From: an uncultured Myxococcales bacterium
Lineage (GTDB): Bacteria; Myxococcota_A; UBA9042; DTJE01
Direction: 5' to 3'
Length of the DNA stretch: 64,000 bases
Assembly (NCBI GenBank): GCA_903857665.1
Contig: CAIOFV010000037.1
Span: 1 to 64,000, forward strand
The notes under the pieces: model-generated
Told to the model about the DNA's origin: nothing
The model's input: the letters and a program-made list of their open reading frames with translations, nothing else
Database searches by the model: none
Made by a program: the position numbers and the translations under genes
Shown: positions 56,344 through 64,000 of the stretch, piece by piece
Layout: every line of letters begins with the position of its first letter
Numbering within the stretch: position 1 is the first letter of the stretch

Positions 56344-57549
56344 ATGCGCCGACAGGACCGTCCCTGGGTGTTGACTCGCTCCCCGTGCGGCCCGGTGCTG
56401 CTCGGCCTGGCCTGGGCCCTGGGCGGCTGCGGCGGCGCGCGCCTCGCGGACCTGGGGCAGGCCCCCGACGCGGTGGACGTGTTCGAAACGGCCACCTCCG
56501 ATCAACCGGACACGCCGGTCCAGACGGACGCGTCCGACCTGCCGGACATCCCCGTCCAACCGGACGCGTCCGACCTGCCGCAACCCGACCTGCCCGATGC
56601 CCCGGACGCGCAGGACCTCGATCCCACCGGCGAGATCGCATGCCCGCTGTGCGCGTTCACGATGCGCATGGACCAGGACGCGACGCTGGCCGTGGTGCCC
56701 GCCGGCGCCCAGATCGCGCCGATGTACGGGACCGTCGGCCTCCGCTTCACGGACGACTCCTACGTTCCCGCGCTGGGAACCGCCGGGATCCGTTCCCGCA
56801 CCTGGGGCGTCACCGGTCCGAGCGTCGCAACATCGACCTTCACCCCCGACCATTCCTCGGCCCAGGTCCAGTTCCTGCCGATGCTCGTGGGCGACCACAC
56901 CTTCGCGCTGTCGGTCGAAAACGCCGCCGGCTGCTCCGAATCGTGCATGCAGACCGTCCACACCGTCCCGCTGCCGGGATGCATGGTCGAACTGACCTGG
57001 AACACCCCCGCCGACCCCGACCCGACCGATACGTGCGGCCAGAGCGGCGTCAACAAGGACTGCGGCACGGACCTGGACCTGCACGTGCTGGACCCGCGCG
57101 CCACCGGGGCCGTCCTCAATCCCCAGGGGCTTCCCTACGGGTACTTCGACGAGGCCTACGACTGCTACTGGATGAACGCCAACCCCAAGGCCTGGGACGC
57201 CGCGCACCCGAACGACCCCGCCTTCCAGCCCCACCTGGTACGCGACGACACGGACGGCGCGGGCCCGGAGGTCTTCCACCTTGCCCTGCCGCCGTCGGAC
57301 ACCTGCTACCGGGTGGGCGTTCACTATTTTGACGACCATGGGTTCGGCAAGACGTACCCGACGCTCCGGGTGTACCTGGATGATCCCGCGCCGGTCTACG
57401 AAAAGACGCTGACCCTGGCGTTGCACACGTCGGACATGTGGGATGCCGGCACGGTGTGCTGCGGGAACCCGTTGCAGCCGTTCGTGGAGTTCAAGGCGGC
57501 GAACGGGCAGGATCCGGTCATCATCCCGAACTACGCGGCGCCCTTCTAG
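56344..57549 (+). CDS. Secreted lipoprotein with possible DUF2135-like domain
   Basis: A 401-aa product. A signal peptide with lipobox LGGC is followed by an Asp/Pro-rich leader (DASDLPDIPVQPDASDLPQPDLPD, residues 40-90). The remainder is beta-rich with several cysteines and contains the segment DCGTDLDLHVLDP near 235-248 and later CYRVGVHYFDDHGFG. The TDLDLHV pattern recalls DUF2135/YfaP-like domains of secreted proteins, a weak match from memory. Start ATG 56344 follows GTGATAGCG, weak; the signal peptide fits this start. Function unknown. Confidence 0.65.
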   Translation: MRRQDRPWVLTRSPCGPVLLGLAWALGGCGGARLADLGQAPDAVDVFETATSDQPDTPVQTDASDLPDIPVQPDASDLPQPDLPDAPDAQDLDPTGEIACPLCAFTMRMDQDATLAVVPAGAQIAPMYGTVGLRFTDDSYVPALGTAGIRSRTWGVTGPSVATSTFTPDHSSAQVQFLPMLVGDHTFALSVENAAGCSESCMQTVHTVPLPGCMVELTWNTPADPDPTDTCGQSGVNKDCGTDLDLHVLDPRATGAVLNPQGLPYGYFDEAYDCYWMNANPKAWDAAHPNDPAFQPHLVRDDTDGAGPEVFHLALPPSDTCYRVGVHYFDDHGFGKTYPTLRVYLDDPAPVYEKTLTLALHTSDMWDAGTVCCGNPLQPFVEFKAANGQDPVIIPNYAAPF

Positions 57550-57618
57550 GCCGCGGGGCGGCTCGGCCCACCACGCCACGAGCCCGCCGGGCCTGCTCCG
57601 CCGCCAGGGTGCCCGGGA

Positions 57619-57900
57619 CTACCGACCGAACCGCAGGCGGTACACGTCCATGTCCACGACGGCATCCTCGGCCATGCAGTCGCCGCAGTGATCGACCTTC
57701 AGCACGATGCCCCGGACATCCTCGAATTCGTAGCCGTTTTCGGCCAGGAAGGCGCGGGCCGTCCCCGGGTTCAGGGTCAGGCGCTTGTGGCAGGTGCGGC
57801 AGAAGAGCGTCGTTTCCAGCGGATCGCCGCAGTCGCTGCAGATGAAGTTGTCCGGCGATTTGCCGGCCTTCCCGCAGACGACGCAGTGTCCCACCTTCAC
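57619..57900 (-). CDS. Small zinc-ribbon protein
   Basis: A 93-aa protein with four CXXC pairs: CVVC, CSDC, CRTC and CGDC. These should bind two zinc ions in a rubredoxin-like fold with a double zinc ribbon. The C-terminus (DMDVYRLRFGR) is short and charged. I do not recognise a named family. ATG 57900. Its start lies about 250 nt from mpl in the divergent direction, and it converges with the lipoprotein gene ending at 57549. It may be a nucleic-acid or protein-binding adaptor. Confidence 0.7.
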   Translation of the reverse strand: MKVGHCVVCGKAGKSPDNFICSDCGDPLETTLFCRTCHKRLTLNPGTARAFLAENGYEFEDVRGIVLKVDHCGDCMAEDAVVDMDVYRLRFGR

Positions 57901-58088
57901 GGTTCCCTCGGCTCGGGAGGCGGCTGGCGTGCGTCCCTTCCCCCCCGTACGGGCCGGCGCAGGCGACGTGTTTCCGCAGGAAACTCGCGCCGGAGCCGTG
58001 GCCGACTCGGGGCATCCAACGAAAGCGAGGATACGGCGGCCCGCGTGGGAACGCCAAGTTCCTGCGGATACAGGTATTCGTCACCCGC

Positions 58089-58118
58089 TTGGTCCCCTTC
58101 GTCAGGCCCGCCTACACT
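58089..58118 (+). promoter_or_regulatory. Candidate promoter of mpl
   Basis: TTGGTC (58089-58094), 18-nt spacer, TACACT (58113-58118), about 32 nt upstream of the ATG at 58150. Confidence 0.45.
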
Positions 58119-58149
58119 CGGGTGGGGCTGCCCGAGCGGGAGGTTCACC

Positions 58150-59580
58150 ATGGCGCCGACGATCGAGGGAGTCCGGAAGGTCCACGTGATGGGCGTGGGC
58201 GGCACGGCGATGTCGGCGGTGGCCGGCCTCTTCCGCGAGGCGGGTTGCGAGGTCCGCGGTTCCGAGGGCGCCGCGCCCTACCCGCCGGTCAGCCTGCTGC
58301 TGGAGCGCCTGGGCATCCCGGTGATGCACCCGTATGCGCCCGAAAACCTCGCCTGGGGCCCGGACCTGGTCATCGTCGGCAACGTGATCCGCCGGGTGAA
58401 CCCCGAGGCCGTCGCGGTGGTCGAGTCGGGGCGCGCGCACCTGTCGTTCCCGCAGGCGATGAACCGGCACTTCCTGGCCGGGCGCACCTCGCTGGTCGTG
58501 GCGGGCACGCACGGCAAGACCACCACCACGTCGCTGATCTGCCACCTGCTGCACGCGCAGGGGTTCGACCCGTCGTTCCTGGTCGGCGGCGTGCCGCTGG
58601 ACTTCGGCGTCAACTACCGGCTGGGCGCCGGCCCCCACTTCGTCATCGAGGGCGACGAGTACGACACCGCCTTCTTCGACAAGGGACCGAAGTTCCTGCA
58701 CTACGCGCCGAAGGCCGCCATCATCAACAACGTGGAATTCGACCACGCGGACATCTTCAAGGACCTGGACGCGGTGATCGCGGCGTTCGCAAGGTTCGCG
58801 GCGCTGGTGCCGGCCGGCGCGCCGCTGCTGGTCCCGGACGGCGATCCGAACGTTCCGCGCGTGCTGGCGGATGCGGGCGCGACGGGCATCATGTTCGGGC
58901 TGGACCGGGGGCAGTGGCAGGCCACCGACGTGTCGCGGGCCGCGGGCCGGACCCGGTTCACGCTGCGCCGGGACGGGCACGAGGCCGGCGTCTTCGAAAC
59001 GCCGCTGATCGGCGATCACAACCTGAAGAACACCGTGGCTGCGCTGGCCTTGCTGCACGAGGTCGGCGCGGTGACGGCGGGACTGCCCGCGGCGCTGGCG
59101 TCGTTCCAGGGCATCAAGAAGCGCCAGGAAGTGAAGGGCACCGTCGGCGGGGTGACGGTGATCGACGACTTCGCCCACCACCCGACCGCGGTCCGCGAAA
59201 CGATGAAGGCGGTGCGGCAGGCCTACCCGGGCGCGCGCCTGATCGCGCTGTTCGAGCCCGAGTCCAACACGTCGCGCCGCCGCGTGTTCCAGGCCGAGTA
59301 CGCCGAGGCGTTCGCCGAGGCCGACGTGATGCTGTTCTACAAGCCGTTCGAAAAGCCCGACAACCTGGCCCCCGAGGAGCGCATCGACATGGACCGGCTG
59401 GTGGCGGACATCGCGGCCCGGGGCACGCCGTCGCGGATGATCCCCGACATCGACGCGCTGGCCGCCGAGGCCGCCCGACTGGCGAAGCCGGGCGACGTCA
59501 TCCTGGGCATGAGCGGCCGCGACTTCCAGGGCGTTCACGCGCGGGTGCTGGCGGCGCTGAAGGCGGCGACCCCAGGCTGA
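58150..59580 (+). CDS. mpl: UDP-MurNAc:L-Ala-gamma-D-Glu-meso-DAP ligase Mpl
   Basis: A 476-aa Mur ligase that attaches the recycled tripeptide to UDP-MurNAc. GTHGKTTTTSLI is the ATP-binding loop. IEGDEYDTAFFDKGPKFLHY is the Mpl-specific segment that separates it from MurC. A DDFAHHPTAV motif and the usual C-terminal domain follow. The ATG follows CGGGAGGTTCACC. With NagZ at 12 kb it makes a muropeptide recycling route likely in this organism. No signal peptide; cytoplasmic. All visible catalytic motifs are intact. Confidence 0.93.
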   Translation: MAPTIEGVRKVHVMGVGGTAMSAVAGLFREAGCEVRGSEGAAPYPPVSLLLERLGIPVMHPYAPENLAWGPDLVIVGNVIRRVNPEAVAVVESGRAHLSFPQAMNRHFLAGRTSLVVAGTHGKTTTTSLICHLLHAQGFDPSFLVGGVPLDFGVNYRLGAGPHFVIEGDEYDTAFFDKGPKFLHYAPKAAIINNVEFDHADIFKDLDAVIAAFARFAALVPAGAPLLVPDGDPNVPRVLADAGATGIMFGLDRGQWQATDVSRAAGRTRFTLRRDGHEAGVFETPLIGDHNLKNTVAALALLHEVGAVTAGLPAALASFQGIKKRQEVKGTVGGVTVIDDFAHHPTAVRETMKAVRQAYPGARLIALFEPESNTSRRRVFQAEYAEAFAEADVMLFYKPFEKPDNLAPEERIDMDRLVADIAARGTPSRMIPDIDALAAEAARLAKPGDVILGMSGRDFQGVHARVLAALKAATPG

Positions 59581-59608
59581 GGGCCGGGACGGGGAACGCG
59601 GTGCCCGG

Positions 59609-61666
59609 TCAGTTGCGGATTCCCCAGAACGTCGCGTACGGCGAGTAGTTGAAGCCGCCCACGGTGAACAGGGCATCCCAGACGCACTGCTGGTCGACCG
59701 GCTGCTTGCCCAGATCGTCGATCTTCATGTCGCCGTTGGTGTCGATGATGGCGCACGGCTGATCCGCCAGGTACCTCAAGCCATCGGCCACCGGCGTACC
59801 GACCGTGAAGGTGCTGGTCGGTGTGTCCAGGTCCAGCAGGAACTTGCGGATGTACGGCCCGCCGCTGGTGACCAGCGAGTCGCAGGCCCCTTCGACCAGG
59901 TTCACCGTCAGCGCGCCGTTCGACTGGGCGATCAGGTGGGTCGCGAAGTCGTTACAACAACTGCCGGTGTTCAGGCACTGCTTGCCGGCCAGCAGCACCG
60001 CGATCATCGCCTCGAACGAATCCACCGGAGGCAGGCCGTCGGAACCGTCGCCGAGCAGCTTCGGCATCAGGAACTTCTCGATCACGTGGTCGATCAGGGC
60101 GCCGTACTTCAGGCCTACCGCGTGCCGGGTGATGGCCAGCTTCGTGTTCTGGTCCACCATGCGGGCCTCGATGTCCGCGGTGATCGCAGCCTCCATGCCG
60201 GCCATCGAGGCCAGCGGCAGCAGCACGGCGCCGCACGATGGGGTGGTGGGCGGCCAGCAGGTCGTCCCGGGCATCCAGTGGACGACGGCGGTGTGCCACG
60301 CCTCCTTGCACCCGCCCATCGCGACGAGGCCGCTGGCGTCCGGCTCCTTCAAGCAGGTCATCGTTGACAGCACCTGGAACGTCCGGAAGATGTCGCCGAC
60401 GTCGTGCCCGTAGTCGTACACGACGTCGCCGCAGGCCCACGGGTTGGCCGGGTCCCAGCACAGGATGCCCTTCACGTACGCGTCGATGATCCCGCGAGTC
60501 TCCTCGCCGATGGTGGTGAGGTTGGCGATGTCGGGCTGGCTGGGGTCGGTGAATACGTACCCGCACATCGCCTGGAGCGCCCCACCGTTCGTCCCCTGGA
60601 TCGCCGGTTCGCACATCATCTTGAGGATTCCGGCGGTCGGGCTGTTCAGAAGGTCGATGACGAAGTTGAGCACCATCGCCACCTGGGGCGGCAGGCCCGA
60701 CTGCAGGTTCAGCGTCGTGGTGATGTCCCAGCCGCCGACGATCTTCGGTGGGATGTCGTTCAACGGGCACACGACGCACTGCTTCTTGCCCCATTCGACC
60801 GTGACGTCGTCCACGCAGCCCCACGCCTTCACGATGTCCGTGGAACCGGGTTCGGTTGCGGTGCAGACCAGCGTGTACGTCTGCGTCAACTCGGTTTCGA
60901 GGCCCGGCATCGTCGTGAACGTGGCATCGGAAGTGATGTCGATCGGGCCCATTCCCATCGTCGCGGTGGGCAGGGCATTCGCCTTGAGGCTGGAGCACGG
61001 GAACTGGTCGGGCGAAGTCTGCTTGAACAGCTTCACCTTGCCCAGGCTGAGTTGCGGGAACGCCCCCTCGTAGGTCCCGAACGCGACGTTCAGCGGGCCC
61101 GGGCCGTAGGAGTCCACCGACACCTGGAACTGGACGCACGTGCCGGGGGCCGCGCACGCCTCGATCGTGCACGCGCCGGCTCCAAGGCACTGGTTCACGG
61201 ACAGGCCGTTGACCACCGAGGCGACCACGACGGACACCATCCCGTCCTCGTCAACCGGGCCTTCGGCCAGGTCGAGGTGGCACATGTCGCCGACGTCCTT
61301 CACGATCGTGAAGGTGACGTCCCGACCCGTCGCTGGTGCGCCGCAGGCGGTCACCTTGACCCGCATGTCCCGATGGTCGTGCCACGTCATCTGCAGGTTC
61401 ACCAGGTGGACGGGATCGTCCATCGGGTCCGCGAACTCCATCACCAGCGGGCAGGCCGTGCCGTCGGGCACGTCGAGGACGTCGCTGGTCGCCGGAACGT
61501 CGCCGGGAACGTCCCCGGCCGAAGCAGGCGAATCCGGCGCGTCGCCCGCCGCGTCGGCGACCACGCCATCGGCAGCCGACGTGCTGGCGGAACACCCGGG
61601 AAGCGCGGCGCACGCGCAGACGCCGACCACGAAGGACACAAGGCGCGTCCAGCGTCGGATTCCCAT
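59609..61666 (-). CDS. Large secreted lipoprotein of unknown function
   Basis: A 685-aa product. The signal peptide ends in lipobox LPGC. A short Asp/Ala/Pro leader (SASAGDVPGDVPATSDVLDVPDG) precedes a long globular body with evenly spread cysteines. It includes the segments MTWHDHRDMRVKV and VVASVVNGLSVNQC and several helical stretches. I recognise no domain family; the early region (75-200) could hold an Ig-like domain. Start ATG 61666 follows a run of Gs. The gene ends convergently with mpl, 28 nt apart. It is probably surface exposed. Close homologues would need a search. Confidence 0.65.
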   Translation of the reverse strand: MGIRRWTRLVSFVVGVCACAALPGCSASTSAADGVVADAAGDAPDSPASAGDVPGDVPATSDVLDVPDGTACPLVMEFADPMDDPVHLVNLQMTWHDHRDMRVKVTACGAPATGRDVTFTIVKDVGDMCHLDLAEGPVDEDGMVSVVVASVVNGLSVNQCLGAGACTIEACAAPGTCVQFQVSVDSYGPGPLNVAFGTYEGAFPQLSLGKVKLFKQTSPDQFPCSSLKANALPTATMGMGPIDITSDATFTTMPGLETELTQTYTLVCTATEPGSTDIVKAWGCVDDVTVEWGKKQCVVCPLNDIPPKIVGGWDITTTLNLQSGLPPQVAMVLNFVIDLLNSPTAGILKMMCEPAIQGTNGGALQAMCGYVFTDPSQPDIANLTTIGEETRGIIDAYVKGILCWDPANPWACGDVVYDYGHDVGDIFRTFQVLSTMTCLKEPDASGLVAMGGCKEAWHTAVVHWMPGTTCWPPTTPSCGAVLLPLASMAGMEAAITADIEARMVDQNTKLAITRHAVGLKYGALIDHVIEKFLMPKLLGDGSDGLPPVDSFEAMIAVLLAGKQCLNTGSCCNDFATHLIAQSNGALTVNLVEGACDSLVTSGGPYIRKFLLDLDTPTSTFTVGTPVADGLRYLADQPCAIIDTNGDMKIDDLGKQPVDQQCVWDALFTVGGFNYSPYATFWGIRN

Positions 61667-61778
61667 TCCCCCCCCCATCGGTTCGATGCGGTGGAATTCT
61701 ATCATTCGCCTGCGATGGATGCCGGCACCAACCCCGGTTCGCCCGGCATCTGATCGGAAAGCGCAGGATTTCGCCCGC

Positions 61779-62423
61779 CTACCGCCCCTTCGGCCCCGGG
61801 GCGATGCCGCGGCTTTCCAGGTATCGTCGCCGCGCCTGGTCCATCAGGGAATCGACGCGGTCGCTGACGGCCTTCAGCGCCGGCGCCATGGGGTCCAGGT
61901 CCGGGTGGAACCGCACGCGCTTCGCCTGCCCGTCGGGCGCGAACGTCCATCGCACCAGCGCGCCCGGGTCCTCGGTCTTCAGGTGCAGCGGCGCCTCCGA
62001 CGGCAGGACCAGCACGCCGCTGCTCCGGATCAGGGCCCGAAGCCCCTCGACGTCCTCTGGAGTCAGGCTGAACGCCTCGCGGGCCCATTGCGGGTGCCCC
62101 TCGTGGAGGAGGATCTTGCCTGTCACGTTGTCCACCGTCGCCAGCCGGTCGGTATACGACCACCAGGACCCGTCCTCCTGGATCCGGAAGCCGTCGGGGT
62201 CGTCGCCGGGCATCTCCAGCCAGAACTCAACCAGCACGGCGTCCCCCGCCCGAGGCGGCGAGGCCTTGTCCGGGACGGGCGGGTTCGGGGCGGCCGGGGC
62301 CGTCGGACAGGCGAGCGAGGCCAGCAGCAGCACCGGGGCCACCCATGGCAAGCCGCCCATACCGCTCGCCATCCGGGGGACCCGCGACCACCGTCCTTCC
62401 GTTCCCTGCGAAACGTCCGTCAT
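61779..62423 (-). CDS. Lipoprotein of unknown function
   Basis: A 214-aa product. A hydrophobic segment with lipobox SLAC (LPWVAPVLLLASLAC) sits at about 25-39. Two starts are possible: ATG 62423 or ATG 62372, the latter giving a shorter signal peptide. The body includes FWLEMPGDDPDGFRIQEDGSWWSYTD and the helix LTPEDVEGLRALIRSSGVL. No domain is recognised. Most residues after the signal look exported. It is a single gene, divergent from the DUF1015 gene. Confidence 0.6.
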   Translation of the reverse strand: MTDVSQGTEGRWSRVPRMASGMGGLPWVAPVLLLASLACPTAPAAPNPPVPDKASPPRAGDAVLVEFWLEMPGDDPDGFRIQEDGSWWSYTDRLATVDNVTGKILLHEGHPQWAREAFSLTPEDVEGLRALIRSSGVLVLPSEAPLHLKTEDPGALVRWTFAPDGQAKRVRFHPDLDPMAPALKAVSDRVDSLMDQARRRYLESRGIAPGPKGR

Positions 62424-62621
62424 GGCCCAAGTCTACCGCGATCCGCCGCCGGGGGAACACGCGCCTGCCCCGGGGGGAATCGGTGCCCGCTGTCGGGGGA
62501 ACCCGTGCTCGCCGCCTTCGGAGGTCCCCTTCGGGACCCGCCGGATCCGGCCCGTCGAGGATTCATCTGGTCCACGTTAGCGTTTCAGATCGGGTCGTTC
62601 TTCCCCTTCCGTCGCCGGTTG

Positions 62622-62630
62622 TGCTAGGTT
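62622..62630 (+). promoter_or_regulatory. Extended -10 promoter of the DUF1015 gene
   Basis: TGC-TAGGTT, preceded by TTG, 28 nt upstream of the ATG at 62659. A -35 is not clear. Same GTGCTA core as pckA and the S41 protease gene. Confidence 0.4.
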
Positions 62631-62658
62631 TCGCCGGTTCCCTGCGGCGAGGCATGCG

Positions 62659-63984
62659 ATGGCTGACAGAGTCCTTCCGGTGCAGGCGTTCCGGTACGAT
62701 CCCGAAGTGGTCGGCAGCCTCGGCGACGTGCTGGCGCCCCCGTACGACGTCATTTCTCCCGAGCACCAGCAGGACCTGTACGCACGGCACCCTGCCAACG
62801 TGGTGCGCCTGATCCTCGGCCAGCAGTACCCGACCGACACCGACGACGACAATCGCTACACGCGCTCCCGGGCGGACCTGAAGGCCTTCCTGGCCAGCGG
62901 CGCGATCAAGCGGGACGCGGGCCCCGCCTTCTACGTGTACGAGCAGTCCTTCCGGATCGAAAGCGGCCGCACCGTCACCCGACGCGGCGTCGTCGGGCGC
63001 TGGCGCATCCAGGAACAGGGCGGCCTGCTGGCCCACGAGCGCACCCTCGACGGTCCCAAGCAGGACCGCTTCCGCCTGTTCCGGGCCACCAGCGTGGTCT
63101 GCTCCCAGGTGTTCACGTTCTACTCGGACCCCCGGCGCCAGGTCGATGCGATCCTGGCCGAGCCCGGCGTGATGCAGCCCGCGACCGAGTTCCCCTGTGC
63201 GGACGGCGTGGTCCACCGCCTGTCGCTGGTGACCCGCCCCGATGCGGTCGAGCGCCTGTCGATGGTCCTGTCCGGGTTCACGCAGTTCATCGCCGACGGC
63301 CACCACCGCTTCGAAACCACCAAGAAGTACCGCACCCTCCGTCGCGCCGAGGTCGGTCAGCCGACCGGCGAGGAGCCGTTCAACTTCGCCAGCGTCTACA
63401 TGGCCAACACGCACCAGGACGGCCTGGTGATCCTGCCCATTTATCGACTGCTGCACGGCGTGCCCGGGTTCGAGCCGGCTGCGTTCCTGCGGATGGTGGC
63501 CGCGGAGTGCGACGTGATCCCCGCGGGCGCGGACATCCGCGAGGCGTCGCAGGCCCTGGCTGGTTCCGGCGAAACGGGGCCGTCCGTGGCCTTCTGGCTG
63601 GCCGATGGCGTGTGGCGGATCCTGCGCGTCCGACCCGAGGCCCACGAGGCCTTCGTGCGCGACTGCGGCCTGCACCCGGCGGTCGCCGCGCTGGACGTGT
63701 CGTGGCTGCACCGGCGGGTGCTGAGGGGCCTGCTGGGCATCACCCCGGAGGCCCAGGCGGCCCAGACCAACGTGGATTATCGTCACTCGCTGGACGACGT
63801 GGCCGAGGCCTTGGCGCAGGACCCTGAACGGTACCAGGCCGCGGTGCTGCTGAACCCGGTAAAGGTCGAGCAGATCGAGGCCGTGGCCGCCGCGGGCGAA
63901 CGCATGCCCCAGAAGTCCACGTTCTTCTACCCGAAGATCATTTCCGGCCTGGTGATCCACCCCCTCGAGGACGAGGTGCCGTGA
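62659..63984 (+). CDS. DUF1015-family protein
   Basis: A 441-aa protein covering the whole DUF1015 family: VLAPPYDVISPEHQQDLYARHPANVVRLIL at the start, the central FIADGHHRFET and the end MPQKSTFFYPKIISGLVIHPL. The family is widespread; some relatives have ParB-like nucleotide-dependent serine kinase activity, so a kinase or nucleotide role is possible. ATG 62659 was taken with GCGAGGCATGCG before it. The last codons overlap the GTG start of a following gene, so an operon continues beyond the window. Confidence 0.88.
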   Translation: MADRVLPVQAFRYDPEVVGSLGDVLAPPYDVISPEHQQDLYARHPANVVRLILGQQYPTDTDDDNRYTRSRADLKAFLASGAIKRDAGPAFYVYEQSFRIESGRTVTRRGVVGRWRIQEQGGLLAHERTLDGPKQDRFRLFRATSVVCSQVFTFYSDPRRQVDAILAEPGVMQPATEFPCADGVVHRLSLVTRPDAVERLSMVLSGFTQFIADGHHRFETTKKYRTLRRAEVGQPTGEEPFNFASVYMANTHQDGLVILPIYRLLHGVPGFEPAAFLRMVAAECDVIPAGADIREASQALAGSGETGPSVAFWLADGVWRILRVRPEAHEAFVRDCGLHPAVAALDVSWLHRRVLRGLLGITPEAQAAQTNVDYRHSLDDVAEALAQDPERYQAAVLLNPVKVEQIEAVAAAGERMPQKSTFFYPKIISGLVIHPLEDEVP

Positions 63985-64000
63985 GTTCGTCCAGCCCCGA
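63981..64000 (+). CDS. Start of a following gene (cut by window edge)
   Basis: A GTG overlaps the DUF1015 stop by 4 nt (GTGA), the coupling style used throughout this window. Only six full codons (MSSSSP) are visible, so no product can be named. Confidence 0.4.

Overview
ORGANISM. The window is very GC-rich DNA with dense genes, short gaps and many 4-nt overlapping starts and stops. Several features point to a deltaproteobacterial / Myxococcota-type organism. These are cysteine-rich secreted lipoproteins with long Asp/Pro/Ala leaders, a myxobacterial-type disulfide repeat, an outer-membrane protein next to a C-terminally anchored CFI-box protein (an arrangement I recall from Myxococcus), and FHA, Ser/Thr-kinase and sigma-54 signalling genes. 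This is inferred from gene style; there is no rRNA gene in the window. I saw no tRNA, CRISPR array, insertion sequence or phage module. It looks like a chromosomal segment.

LAYOUT. 1-1.2 kb: tail of a SPOR-domain gene, a cupin and RidA. 1.2-7.1 kb (minus): a 979-aa membrane protein, endonuclease III, an SDR oxidoreductase, a cytochrome-like lipoprotein with an odd heme motif, and a secreted protein. 7.2-15.2 kb: ATP-dependent PEP carboxykinase, Nudix hydrolase, methyltransferase, double-CDGSH protein, FHA membrane protein coupled to NagZ, and a MepA-type murein endopeptidase fused to a HEAT-like region. 15.4-19.1 kb: a Clp/Hsp100 ATPase whose second AAA+ module has lost its catalytic residues, then a single-pass membrane protein. 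19.2-28.0 kb (minus): Dtd, a large Cys-rich lipoprotein, two glycosyltransferases, an outer-membrane protein with a CFI-box partner, Asd and BioY. 28.3-36.2 kb: histone H1-like repeat protein, ECF sigma factor, lamin-tail lipoprotein, a membrane protein, a Ser/Thr kinase coupled to an FHA sigma-54 activator, and a small protein echoing sigma region 4.1.

36.4-43.2 kb is the most unusual part. A compact minus-strand operon encodes two bacterial-microcompartment vertex proteins and a class II aldolase. Divergent from it is an operon of two radical SAM proteins and a membrane-anchored SGNH hydrolase. 43.3-48.8 kb (minus): a lipid-kinase-like protein, rubredoxin, rubredoxin reductase, a ferritin-like protein and a copper P-type ATPase, reading as a redox/metal stress set. 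49-64 kb: a CtpA-type S41 protease, MetRS, P5C dehydrogenase, four secreted lipoproteins, a zinc-ribbon protein, the recycling ligase Mpl and a DUF1015 protein that overlaps the start of a further gene.

HOW IT FITS TOGETHER. NagZ, Mpl and the MepA-like enzyme cover cell-wall turnover and recycling. Kinase, FHA and sigma-54 genes cover signalling. PckA, Asd, P5C dehydrogenase and BioY are ordinary metabolism. Five promoters share a GTGCTA extended -10 element, so a common housekeeping promoter style can be read from the window. Gene starts were chosen by ribosome-binding site, overlap and family length.
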